Source of the DNA: PVC group bacterium
GTDB lineage: Bacteria > Verrucomicrobiota > Kiritimatiellia > SS1-B-03-39 > PXDE01
Reading direction: 5' to 3'
DNA length: 8,445 nucleotides
NCBI GenBank assembly: GCA_003566475.1
Contig: PXDE01000108.1
Location: 1-8,445 of the forward strand
Positions within the stretch are counted from its first letter, which is position 1, and every line of letters starts with the position of its first letter. Shown piece by piece: positions 1 to 5,015 of the stretch. The notes beneath the pieces are model-generated. The model was not told the origin of the DNA. It was given only the letters and a program-made list of their open reading frames with translations, and searched no databases. The translations under genes and the position numbers were made by a program.

Positions 1-65
1 CGGACCGCCGCCGCTACGCGGTGTTCGGCGACCTCCGGGTCGAGAATCTGCTGCGGGGCGACTAA
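1..65 (+). CDS. 3' end of an unidentified gene (partial)
   Basis: An open frame enters from the left edge (codons from base 3) and encodes 20 residues ending FGDLRVENLLRGD before TAA at 63-65. The fragment is too short to name. It is taken as a real gene end because the convergent acyltransferase gene stops at the same point (TAG on the other strand at 64-62), the tight end-to-end packing expected of two real genes. The only alternative is that the frame is open by chance over 20 codons, which is possible in G+C-rich DNA. Confidence 0.55.
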   Translation, partial: DRRRYAVFGDLRVENLLRGD

Positions 66-946
66 GTGCCCGCCGCCGCCGGGCCGGCCTCCGGGAGCGG
101 CTGCGTGCGCCACCGCCGGTGCAGCCAGATCCATTGCTCGGGGTGCTTCCGGATCATGGCCTCGATGATCCCCGTATACCGCTGGGTGGCCTCGCGGATG
201 GCCTCGGGCTTGCGGCTGGCCGGGGGATCGAGCGGAGGCAGCACATGCGCGTCGAACCCGCCGTCGGCCCGCCGGATGCAGAACATGGGAAGCACCGGAG
301 CGGCGGCCACGGCCGAGAGCACGGCCAGTCCCGCCGACGTGCAGGCCGGGCGTCCGAAGAAATCGACGAACACGCCCTGGCTGCGGGTGGTGTTCTGGTC
401 GAGCACGATGGCCACCCGCACCCCGTCCCTGAGCAGCCGAAGCACGGGCCGGAACGCGTCGGTCCGATCCACCACCTCGAGGCCCTGCTTCCGCCGGGTC
501 TCGGTGATGTGCTGCTGGATGGCCTCGTTCTTGATCCGCTTGACCACCACCGCCCCCCGCACCCCGGCCGCCTGCATCACCGCGCTGCAGGCCTCCCAGT
601 TTCCGAGGTGGGCCATCAGGCAGAGGGCCGGACCGTCGCGGGCGGTCTGGAGGTTCGCCTCGCCGACGATGCGCAGGCCGTCGAGAATCTCCCCGGTCCC
701 CAGCACTGACATCCGCAAGGTCTCCACACCCACCATGCCGAGGTGCGCGTACATGGCGCGGGCGGTCCCCCGCACCCGGGAGACGGGCCATTCCGGGAAG
801 CACCGGGCAAGCGTGGCCTCGACCTCCCGGCGGCGATGCCGGACCACCCGCCCCAGCACCCATCCGATACCCCGCCCCAGGGCCAGGGCGGCCGGACGGG
901 GCAGCCAGGCCACCAGACGGGCGACGCCGCGGAGAAGCCAGACCAT
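62..946 (-). CDS. LpxL/HtrB-type lysophospholipid (Kdo2-lipid A) acyltransferase
   Basis: The 294-residue protein belongs to the LpxL/LpxM/HtrB family, inner-membrane enzymes that add a secondary acyl chain to lipid A from acyl-ACP. The signature HxxxxE is HLGNWE at residues 113-118 (H113 and E118 catalytic). Other family marks are LDQN at 182-185, FFGRPACTSAG at 197-207 and the C-terminal PEQWIWLHRRWR at 269-280. The N-terminus (about residues 3-34) is hydrophobic, fitting a membrane anchor. Length is close to the usual 290-310. The frame stays open for 56 more codons upstream, but that part overlaps the VapC remnant and VapB end. I chose ATG at 946-944 because it follows a GAGAG stretch, overlaps the VapC-remnant stop as TGATG, and opens the normal family N-terminus. 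It was probably translated as the last gene of a vapB-vapC-acyltransferase unit. The exact acyl chain and substrate cannot be told. Confidence 0.9.
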   Translation of the reverse strand: MVWLLRGVARLVAWLPRPAALALGRGIGWVLGRVVRHRRREVEATLARCFPEWPVSRVRGTARAMYAHLGMVGVETLRMSVLGTGEILDGLRIVGEANLQTARDGPALCLMAHLGNWEACSAVMQAAGVRGAVVVKRIKNEAIQQHITETRRKQGLEVVDRTDAFRPVLRLLRDGVRVAIVLDQNTTRSQGVFVDFFGRPACTSAGLAVLSAVAAAPVLPMFCIRRADGGFDAHVLPPLDPPASRKPEAIREATQRYTGIIEAMIRKHPEQWIWLHRRWRTQPLPEAGPAAAGT

Positions 947-1086
947 CAGGCGCTCTCGTCGAGTGGGTACTTCCAGCGGACCTCGGGAAAACGGTCGTAG
1001 TCGGTGTCCGCCGAGTGCACGGTGGCCTGGTGAAGCTGAGAATCCGGCGTAATCAATGCGCAGCCAACGATCGCCGGGCACCCAGG
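946..1086 (-). pseudogene. vapC: C-terminal remnant of a VapC PIN-domain toxin
   Basis: The third minus-strand frame, open from 1086 to TGA at 948-946, encodes a tail that reads as the end of a VapC ribonuclease toxin: HQATVHSADTDYDRFPEVRW followed by KYPLDESA. VapC proteins of this class end in a similar S-A-D-x-D-[YF]-x-R-F-P-x-[LV]-R-W-x-N-P-L block, whose aspartates belong to the PIN metal site. A normal VapC has about 130-140 residues; only about 40 remain. The first PIN acidic residue near the N-terminus and the middle acidic residues are gone, there is no start codon in the expected place, and the frame is joined directly to the end of vapB. I infer one or more internal deletions. The product cannot be an active nuclease. 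Confidence 0.75.
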
Positions 1087-1322
1087 TCACGAAACGCCTC
1101 GGCTTCATGGTCACCGGCCAGCTTGCTCAGCCGACGGGGATCGATCCCCGGACGGAGGCCGAGGGACCGGGGCGGAAGGATGGAAGGACGGGACTTAGAC
1201 GCAGGCTGCAGGGCCCTCCCCACCGAGCGGGCCAGCACCTTCCTGAAACTTTCCCGGGACCGGTGGGCCTCCGCTCGGAGAAGCCGCTCCACATCGGGGT
1301 CCAGCGTGACGGTCGTCCTCAT
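1053..1322 (-). CDS. vapB: VapB-type ribbon-helix-helix antitoxin, orphaned
   Basis: The 89-residue protein starts MRTTVTLDPDVERLLRAEAH, a classic ribbon-helix-helix start (one beta strand, then two helices), as in VapB antitoxins, which bind their own promoter and mask VapC. The second half, LGLRPGIDPRRLSKLAGDHE and then AEAF, resembles the toxin-wrapping tail of the family. The last residues (RDLGARRSLAAH) look unlike a natural end and read through the deletion junction into the old toxin gene. ATG at 1322-1320 is preferred; an in-frame GTG lies two codons earlier (1328-1326). No good ribosome binding site is visible. Tandem 8-bp repeats just upstream could be its operator. Without a toxin its remaining role could be DNA binding or defence against related VapC proteins; that is inference. 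Confidence 0.8.
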   Translation of the reverse strand: MRTTVTLDPDVERLLRAEAHRSRESFRKVLARSVGRALQPASKSRPSILPPRSLGLRPGIDPRRLSKLAGDHEAEAFRDLGARRSLAAH

Positions 1323-1326
1323 GACC

Positions 1327-1353
1327 ACAGCATGACAGCATGCCCGGATGCTG
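1327..1353. promoter_or_regulatory. Possible VapB operator (tandem ACAGCATG with inverted half)
   Basis: Two copies of ACAGCATG lie head to tail at 1327-1334 and 1335-1342, and the inverted hexamer ATGCTG follows at 1348-1353, so CAGCAT/ATGCTG form an inverted repeat around GCCCGG. The array starts 5 bases upstream of the vapB ATG. Ribbon-helix-helix repressors such as MetJ and many antitoxins bind short tandem or inverted boxes of this size. That this is the autoregulatory site is inference from position and pattern. Confidence 0.4.
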
Positions 1354-1383
1354 CCAAGACGCCAAACGGCATTCCAGCGCCGA

Positions 1384-1411
1384 AGAGTCAGGGTTCAGGG
1401 TTCAGGGTTCA
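1384..1411 (+). repeat. Heptanucleotide array GGGTTCA
   Basis: Three perfect GGGTTCA units at 1391-1411 follow a degenerate unit (AGAGTCA, 1384-1390). On the minus strand this reads TGAACCC repeated, abutting the core of composite repeat copy A exactly where copy B has a different heptad array. Confidence 0.85.
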
Positions 1412-1484
1412 GTCCCCGCCGCTGGTCCGGTGGGCCAGCCGGATGAAGGGCGAGACGGCGGACGTGATCCGGGATGCGCGATGC
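1410..1484 (+). repeat. Composite repeat, copy A
   Basis: This 75-base stretch matches the reverse complement of 6871-6946 at about 61 of 76 aligned positions with one gap (my hand alignment). The best blocks are CCGGTGGG, CAGCCGGAT, GAGACGGCGG and GATCCGGGAT. Most mismatches are G/A-type transitions. Both copies are intergenic, lie in opposite orientation, and carry heptad repeats at corresponding edges. Confidence 0.8.
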
Positions 1485-1487
1485 ATG

Positions 1488-1634
1488 CCAGTACCTCGCT
1501 GTTCCCGCAGGGCGGGACGAGGGCGCATGTGCGGCGCCTGCCTGGAGGATGACTCGACTCTGGCTTCTCTTCCGCCTGGACAGGCTCGTTCCATGCGCGA
1601 TCCGTCCCGCAGGGCGGGAACAGCGGACTACTGG
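1488..1634. repeat. Long imperfect foldback (MITE-like or structured RNA)
   Basis: The two ends pair through five helices: CCAGTA/TACTGG (1488-1493 with 1629-1634), CGCTGTTCCCGC/GCGGGAACAGCG (1497-1508 with 1614-1625), GCGGGACG/CGTCCCGC (1512-1519 with 1603-1610), GCGCATG/CATGCGC (1523-1529 with 1592-1598) and GCCTG/CAGGC (1536-1540 with 1581-1585), separated by small internal loops. This gives 38 pairs in all. The 15-mer TCCCGCAGGGCGGGA occurs in both arms (1503-1517 and 1605-1619) and is itself a hairpin, so each arm can also fold alone. I saw no target-site duplication. Confidence 0.75.
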
Positions 1635-1679
1635 GTCCGCAGCCATTCGGGCGTACGCTTGTGCGAACCAACGGCTTAT

Positions 1680-1693
1680 CCGCGAAATCGCGG
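1680..1693 (-). terminator. Small GC hairpin downstream of tRNA-Val
   Basis: CCGCG and CGCGG pair around AAAT, 35 bases beyond the tRNA 3' end on the minus strand. There is no T-run after it, so termination here is only a possibility. Confidence 0.2.
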
Positions 1694-1727
1694 GAGGGTG
1701 TCTCAGAGCGGATGAGGCGGAGCGAGG

Positions 1728-1804
1728 TGGTGGGCGGTACAGGACTCGAACCTGTGACCTCTTGCGTGTGAAGCAAGCGCTCTAACCAACTGAGCTAACC
1801 GCCC
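1728..1804 (-). tRNA. tRNA-Val(CAC), CCA encoded
   Basis: The minus strand folds into a full cloverleaf. The acceptor stem is GGGCGGT with ACCGCCC, the D arm starts TAGCTCAGTTGGTTAGAGC, the anticodon stem is CTTGC/GCAAG around loop TTCACAC (anticodon CAC, reading GUG valine), and the T arm is ACAGG/CCTGT around TTCGAGT. The discriminator base is A at 1731, and CCA follows in the DNA at 1730-1728. No base appears out of place. Confidence 0.97.
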
Positions 1805-1817
1805 GTGGAAAGGCCGA

Positions 1818-1847
1818 CGTATAGCGGAGAGGGGGGCGGGACGTCAA
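1818..1847 (-). promoter_or_regulatory. Putative sigma-70-type promoter of tRNA-Val
   Basis: On the minus strand TTGACG (1847-1842) lies 18 bases from TATACG (1823-1818). The likely start point is only a few bases before the tRNA 5' end at 1804. The -35 box contains the TGA stop of the upstream acyl-CoA ligase gene (1846-1844). The -35 match is 5 of 6; the -10 is moderate. Confidence 0.5.
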
Positions 1848-3490
1848 TCCGGTTCGATCTTGTACTTGAACCGGCGGATCTTGCCCACCGAGGTCTTCTC
1901 GAACTCCTCCCACCGGATATGGGTCTTCCGCGGACGCTTGTAGTCGGAGAGGTCGGCGACCAGAGCCTTGAGCTCGGCCCGGACCTTCGCCTCCATCTCC
2001 TCCCGGCTCAGGCCCGGCATGGCCTCCTCGTTGGGGACCACGATCATCCCCACCCGTTCCCCTACCTTCTCGCCGGATCCCTGATACCCGAGGACCAGGA
2101 TCTCCTTGACCGTCTCCGCCCGGCCACAGTGGATCTCGATCTCCTCCGGATAGATGTTCTTGCCTTCACGGTTGACGATGAGGTTCTTGGCCCGCCCGGT
2201 GATGGACAGGTGGCCCTCCGGCCCGATCCGCCCCAGGTCGCCGGTGTGCAGCCACCCGTCGCGGATGGTGTCGGCGGTGGCCTCGGGATTCTGGAAGTAG
2301 CCCTTCATCACATTGGGCCCGCGGACGAGGATCTCGCCCTCCCCCGTGGCGTCGGGCTCCCGGATCTTCACCTCGATCCCGGGCATGGGCAGCCCCACCG
2401 TCCCCGGGCGCATGTCGCCGGGCCGGTTGATGCTCACCACCGGGGCGGCCTCGGTGAGCCCATACCCTTCGAGCACGTCCACCCCCAGACGCTCGAAGCC
2501 GCGGATCACCTCCGGATCGCAGGGCGCGCCTCCGGTGACCACCAGGTGCAGGGCCCCTCCCATCTGGGCCCGGACCTTCTTCACCACCAGTCCCCGCAGG
2601 CCGATCTTCAGCAGGATCTGGGCGAGTTTGTTGGCGGCCAGCGCGCCCTGGATGCGCTCGTACATCTTCTCCATCAGCAGGGGCACCCCGATGAACACCG
2701 ACGGCGCGGTCTCCTGGAGATCCTGGGAGATCTGCTTGATGCCCCGGGTGAACACGATCTCGGCCCCCAGCGCGAAGGGGAGCAGCAGGTTGCCGGTGAA
2801 CGCGAAGGCGTGGTGCACGGGCAGGATCAGCAGGAACCGGTCCTCCGGCCCCAGCCCCGCCACCTCGATGCAGCCTTCGACATTGGACAGGAAGTTGCCG
2901 TGGGTCAGCATCACCCCCTTGGCCTTGCCGGTGGTGCCGGAGGTGTAGATGAAGGAGGCGAGGTCGTCTCGCTTCACGGATGGCGCCGACCAGGCCTCCT
3001 CGGCGGTCTTCGCGTCCACCTCGGCCAGGGCCATGGGCAGATGCCGCCAGGCCGGCCGGTCGCCGTCGGGGAGATCCTCCGCGTCCTCGACCATCACCGT
3101 CTTCAGATCCGAGGCCTCCTGCGCCGCCTCCTGGAGTCGGGGTACGAACCCCTTGGTGGTGACCACCACTTCGGCCTCGGAATTCCCCAGCACATGGGCC
3201 AGCTCCTTCGGCTGCTGCTTGATGTCCATGGGGACCACCGTGGCTCCCAGGGCCACGATGCCGAAGTAGGTCTCCGGCCATTCCGGGCGGTTGTCCATGA
3301 GCAGCCCCACCCGATCGCCGGACTTCACCCCCAGCGAGGCCAGCAGCCCGGCCCGGCGGATGGCCCCCTCCCGAAGCTCGCGGTAGGTGGTGGTGCGCCA
3401 GTCCGTGCCGTCATGCACTCGGAGGGCGGACCGGTCGCCGTGGGCGGACGCGGCGTGGTCAAGAAGGTCGCGCAGGGATGCATGGGACAT
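1844..3490 (-). CDS. AMP-forming fatty acyl-CoA ligase (ANL superfamily)
   Basis: This 548-residue enzyme should activate a carboxylic acid, probably a long-chain fatty acid, to acyl-AMP and then acyl-CoA in the cytoplasm or at the membrane face. All ANL motifs are present: the phosphate loop YTSGTTGKAKG at 182-192, EGYGLTE at 341-347, WLHTGDLG at 413-420, the hinge region GRAKNLIVNREGKNIYPEEI at 432-451, and the C-terminal catalytic lysine in SVGKIRR (K537). Length suits single-domain ligases. The frame continues 99 codons upstream, but ATG 3490-3488 is chosen because GGAGG precedes it by 8 bases and family homology starts here (LRDLL...ALRV). No partner gene fixes the substrate; LpxL in the window also concerns acyl chains, but a shared pathway is not shown. 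An acyl-ACP synthetase role is an alternative. Confidence 0.92.
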   Translation of the reverse strand: MSHASLRDLLDHAASAHGDRSALRVHDGTDWRTTTYRELREGAIRRAGLLASLGVKSGDRVGLLMDNRPEWPETYFGIVALGATVVPMDIKQQPKELAHVLGNSEAEVVVTTKGFVPRLQEAAQEASDLKTVMVEDAEDLPDGDRPAWRHLPMALAEVDAKTAEEAWSAPSVKRDDLASFIYTSGTTGKAKGVMLTHGNFLSNVEGCIEVAGLGPEDRFLLILPVHHAFAFTGNLLLPFALGAEIVFTRGIKQISQDLQETAPSVFIGVPLLMEKMYERIQGALAANKLAQILLKIGLRGLVVKKVRAQMGGALHLVVTGGAPCDPEVIRGFERLGVDVLEGYGLTEAAPVVSINRPGDMRPGTVGLPMPGIEVKIREPDATGEGEILVRGPNVMKGYFQNPEATADTIRDGWLHTGDLGRIGPEGHLSITGRAKNLIVNREGKNIYPEEIEIHCGRAETVKEILVLGYQGSGEKVGERVGMIVVPNEEAMPGLSREEMEAKVRAELKALVADLSDYKRPRKTHIRWEEFEKTSVGKIRRFKYKIEPD

Positions 3491-3535
3491 GGAATTGCCT
3501 CCGGCGGTAGGGAGTGAACGTCCAATGACAATCGG

Positions 3536-3565
3536 ATGGTCGCGGAATGGGGGAGGGGTTGTCAA
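3536..3565 (-). promoter_or_regulatory. Possible promoter of the acyl-CoA ligase gene
   Basis: A perfect TTGACA lies at 3565-3560 on the minus strand, in the 110-base gap between the small membrane protein gene and the ligase. The candidate -10 (GACCAT, 3541-3536, 18-base spacer) is poor. If real, the ligase has its own promoter apart from the upstream small gene. Confidence 0.25.
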
Positions 3566-3600
3566 CCTCCAATGGGCTCGAACGAGCTCGCGGGTTCGCG

Positions 3601-3828
3601 TCAGCAGGTGGGAGTGCTTACGGCGAGGCGGGCACGATCCTCGCCCAGAACCCTGGCCACGATGGCGACCAACGTCACCATGCCCATGAGCAACCCGAAC
3701 CTCAGCGAGGTGGTGACCTCTCCCTCGGTGCGGAGGCGGAACAGCACGATGAGGGCCATGGGCAGAATGCCGGCGGCCAGCATCCACAGGGCCTTGCCGG
3801 CGAGTCGCATCGGAAGGGCATGATTCAT
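3601..3828 (-). CDS. Small two-helix membrane protein
   Basis: A 75-residue protein not assigned to any family. It has two hydrophobic segments: about residues 10-31 (AGKALWMLAAGILPMALIVL) and about 43-62 (RFGLLMGMVTLVAIVARVLG). They are joined by a short charged loop (RLRTEGEVTTSL), fitting a helical hairpin in the inner membrane. ATG at 3828-3826 has a GGAG element about 8 bases upstream. The gene lies upstream of the acyl-CoA ligase on the same strand with a 110-base gap, and is divergent from the SecA-like gene. The reading frame could be accidental given the base composition, but the start context and clean hydrophobic pattern favour a real gene. Confidence 0.6.
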   Translation of the reverse strand: MNHALPMRLAGKALWMLAAGILPMALIVLFRLRTEGEVTTSLRFGLLMGMVTLVAIVARVLGEDRARLAVSTPTC

Positions 3829-3951
3829 GGTCGGATCTCCGTCAGGTCTGGGGAAGGATCACGGTTCAGTGCACGAACGTCAAGCGGATCGATGGCTTGA
3901 CCGCACGGCCGTTTCGTCGAACCGTAGCGATATCAAGCGGAGGCTGGAACC

Positions 3952-4626
3952 ATGGGACTGCTGGACAAGCTGCGGAAACGGAAGGGCCCGGAGGTCGCGG
4001 ATCGGATCTGGCCCACGGTCGAAGCCAAGGTTCGGGATCTGGAAACTCAGGTCCGGGATCATCTGGACCAGGGCGCCCTGCCGGTGGTGGTGACCCATTT
4101 TCCGGATACGCTGCGGGAGCTGGCCGGAAGGTTCGGGACCGCCGAAGGCGGAGCCGTCGTCCTATCCAGCGCCGCCCAGTTCCCGGGGAGCGGACCGGAT
4201 CTGATCCGGCATCGGGGCCGGATCGTGCTGCTCGCCTCGGAGGCCATTCCCACCACGGTGGATCGGTTCGAGGCCCCGCCCCGGGAGGATCCCGCCCTGC
4301 CCCCCATCGCCATCCATCTGGCCGAGCACTATCCCCTGCCCGACCGGGATCAGCGGGTGTTTGGCCTGGCCGGCTACTGGCCCAATGTGCGGGGGCTGGC
4401 CTGCTACACCTCGCTGGACGAGCCCTGGCTGGCCCCTTTCGGCGTGGAGCGGGTCCGTTCTCTGCTACCCATGCTCGGCGCGGGCGAGGACGACATGATC
4501 TCCAGCCCCATCGTCACCAGGACCCTCGCCGCCGCCCAGGCCAAGCTGGCCAAGAGAGTCCCCCGCGACCAGCCCTGCGCCAACGCCGACGAATGGATGC
4601 GGAGGCATCTGCCGGACGGGGTGTAG
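3952..4626 (+). CDS. Standalone degenerate SecA motor-domain-2-like protein
   Basis: A 224-residue protein with a good start (GGAGG 9 bases before the ATG). By eye it tracks the second RecA-like domain (NBD2) of the SecA translocase in order: GALPVVVTHFPDTLREL (41-57) like SecA's GQPVLVGT.S.E.SE.L, IVLLASEAIPTTVD (91-104) in the place of motif V (TIATNMAGRGTDI), AEHYPLPDRDQRVFGLAGYW (124-143) in the place of [20 protein letters not shown], and TSLDEPWLAPFGVERVRSLL with the later VTRTLAAAQAKL (153-200) like SLEDDLMRIFGGERV and VTRAIE.AQ. The Walker A domain is absent and the arginine fingers and motif V glycines are replaced, so it should not hydrolyse ATP. It may be a scaffold or regulator near the Sec machinery, or a repurposed fold; that is inference. 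It lies alone, with hairpins after its stop. Confidence 0.8.
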   Translation: MGLLDKLRKRKGPEVADRIWPTVEAKVRDLETQVRDHLDQGALPVVVTHFPDTLRELAGRFGTAEGGAVVLSSAAQFPGSGPDLIRHRGRIVLLASEAIPTTVDRFEAPPREDPALPPIAIHLAEHYPLPDRDQRVFGLAGYWPNVRGLACYTSLDEPWLAPFGVERVRSLLPMLGAGEDDMISSPIVTRTLAAAQAKLAKRVPRDQPCANADEWMRRHLPDGV

Positions 4627-4647
4627 CCGGGCGGGGCTTTGGCCCGG
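4627..4647 (+). terminator. Hairpin directly after the SecA-like gene
   Basis: CCGGGC and GCCCGG pair around a 9-base loop, starting at the base after the TAG stop. G-rich DNA follows rather than a T-run, so a classical intrinsic terminator is unlikely. Two further hairpins follow: GATGCG/CGCATC around GTT (4665-4679) and GGGCTT/AAGCCC around CGTCA (4703-4719). Confidence 0.35.
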
Positions 4648-4851
4648 ATGGGGGGGCCGGAGCAGATGCGGTTCGCATCGAGGAAGGAGGGGACGTCGCG
4701 CTGGGCTTCGTCAAAGCCCCGCTAGATCAGACAGATGGGGAGGGGAATAGGGGGCTCGCTCTCGCTCACCGTGGAAGGCCTTTCTTGCATAGAAACCCCG
4801 GCCTGTCGTAGGTCCGGCATGCTCTGAGACACCGCCCGGTCTGCTCGGAAT

Positions 4852-4949
4852 CCGCCCCAGCAGAGTGGGGCGGCACCACCGGCGCGTTCCGCGCCGGACG
4901 GCCGGGCCGCCAGGCGGCCCGGTGTAGCCACGGCACTCTGCTGCCGTGG
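4852..4949. repeat. Four-hairpin cassette with complementary outer loops
   Basis: Four perfect hairpins are spaced 4-5 bases apart. H1 at 4852-4873 has arms CCGCCCCA/TGGGGCGG and loop GCAGAG. H2 at 4879-4897 has arms CCGGCGCG/CGCGCCGG and loop TTC. H3 at 4902-4922 has arms CCGGGCCGCC/GGCGGCCCGG around one A. H4 at 4928-4949 has arms CCACGGCA/TGCCGTGG and loop CTCTGC. The H1 and H4 loops are exact reverse complements, and the match extends to nine bases (4859-4867 with 4934-4942). Confidence 0.85.
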
Positions 4950-5015
4950 AGTCGAAGACTGACCAAGGTCACAGGAAGGCGGCACAGACCCAGCAGGCGG
5001 TCGAAGGCGGAGGCC

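Larger units (their letters stand above)
1323..1727. other. Intergenic region with repeats between tRNA-Val and vapB
   Basis: About 400 bases with no convincing gene. Open frames on both strands here are short, overlap one another and resemble no protein family. In order it holds the tandem 8-bp repeats before vapB, a GGGTTCA heptad array, composite repeat copy A, the 147-nt foldback and a small GC hairpin near 1680-1693. Confidence 0.7.
4627..5015. other. Hairpin-rich intergenic region
   Basis: The 389 bases between two convergent genes hold at least seven perfect hairpins and no convincing gene. The first three (4627-4719) may help end transcription of the SecA-like gene. The last four form a compact cassette at 4852-4949, listed separately. 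I recognise nothing at 4723-4851 or 4950-5015. Confidence 0.7.

Noticed and set aside
66..1052. Long plus-strand open frame opposite the acyltransferase gene (328 codons)
   Set aside because: It is the antisense shadow of a gene with clear LpxL motifs. Its translation is Arg/Ser/Pro-rich with no family resemblance.
1805..3517. Plus-strand open frame of 570 codons opposite the acyl-CoA ligase
   Set aside because: The minus strand carries every ANL motif. The plus frame is His/Gly/Leu/Pro-rich, as expected for a shadow in G+C-rich DNA.
3897..3930. TTGACC as a promoter for the SecA-like gene
   Set aside because: No acceptable -10 box lies 16-19 bases downstream.
3880..3941. Direct repeat TCAAGCGGA at 3880-3888 and 3933-3941 upstream of the SecA-like gene
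   Set aside because: A 9-base match 53 bases apart is weak. The second copy overlaps the ribosome binding site, so it is not clearly an operator.
1697..4833. 13-base inverted match GGTGTCTCAGAGC (1697-1709) with GCTCTGAGACACC (4821-4833)
   Set aside because: About one such match is expected by chance in a window this size, and similarity fades outside the 13 bases.
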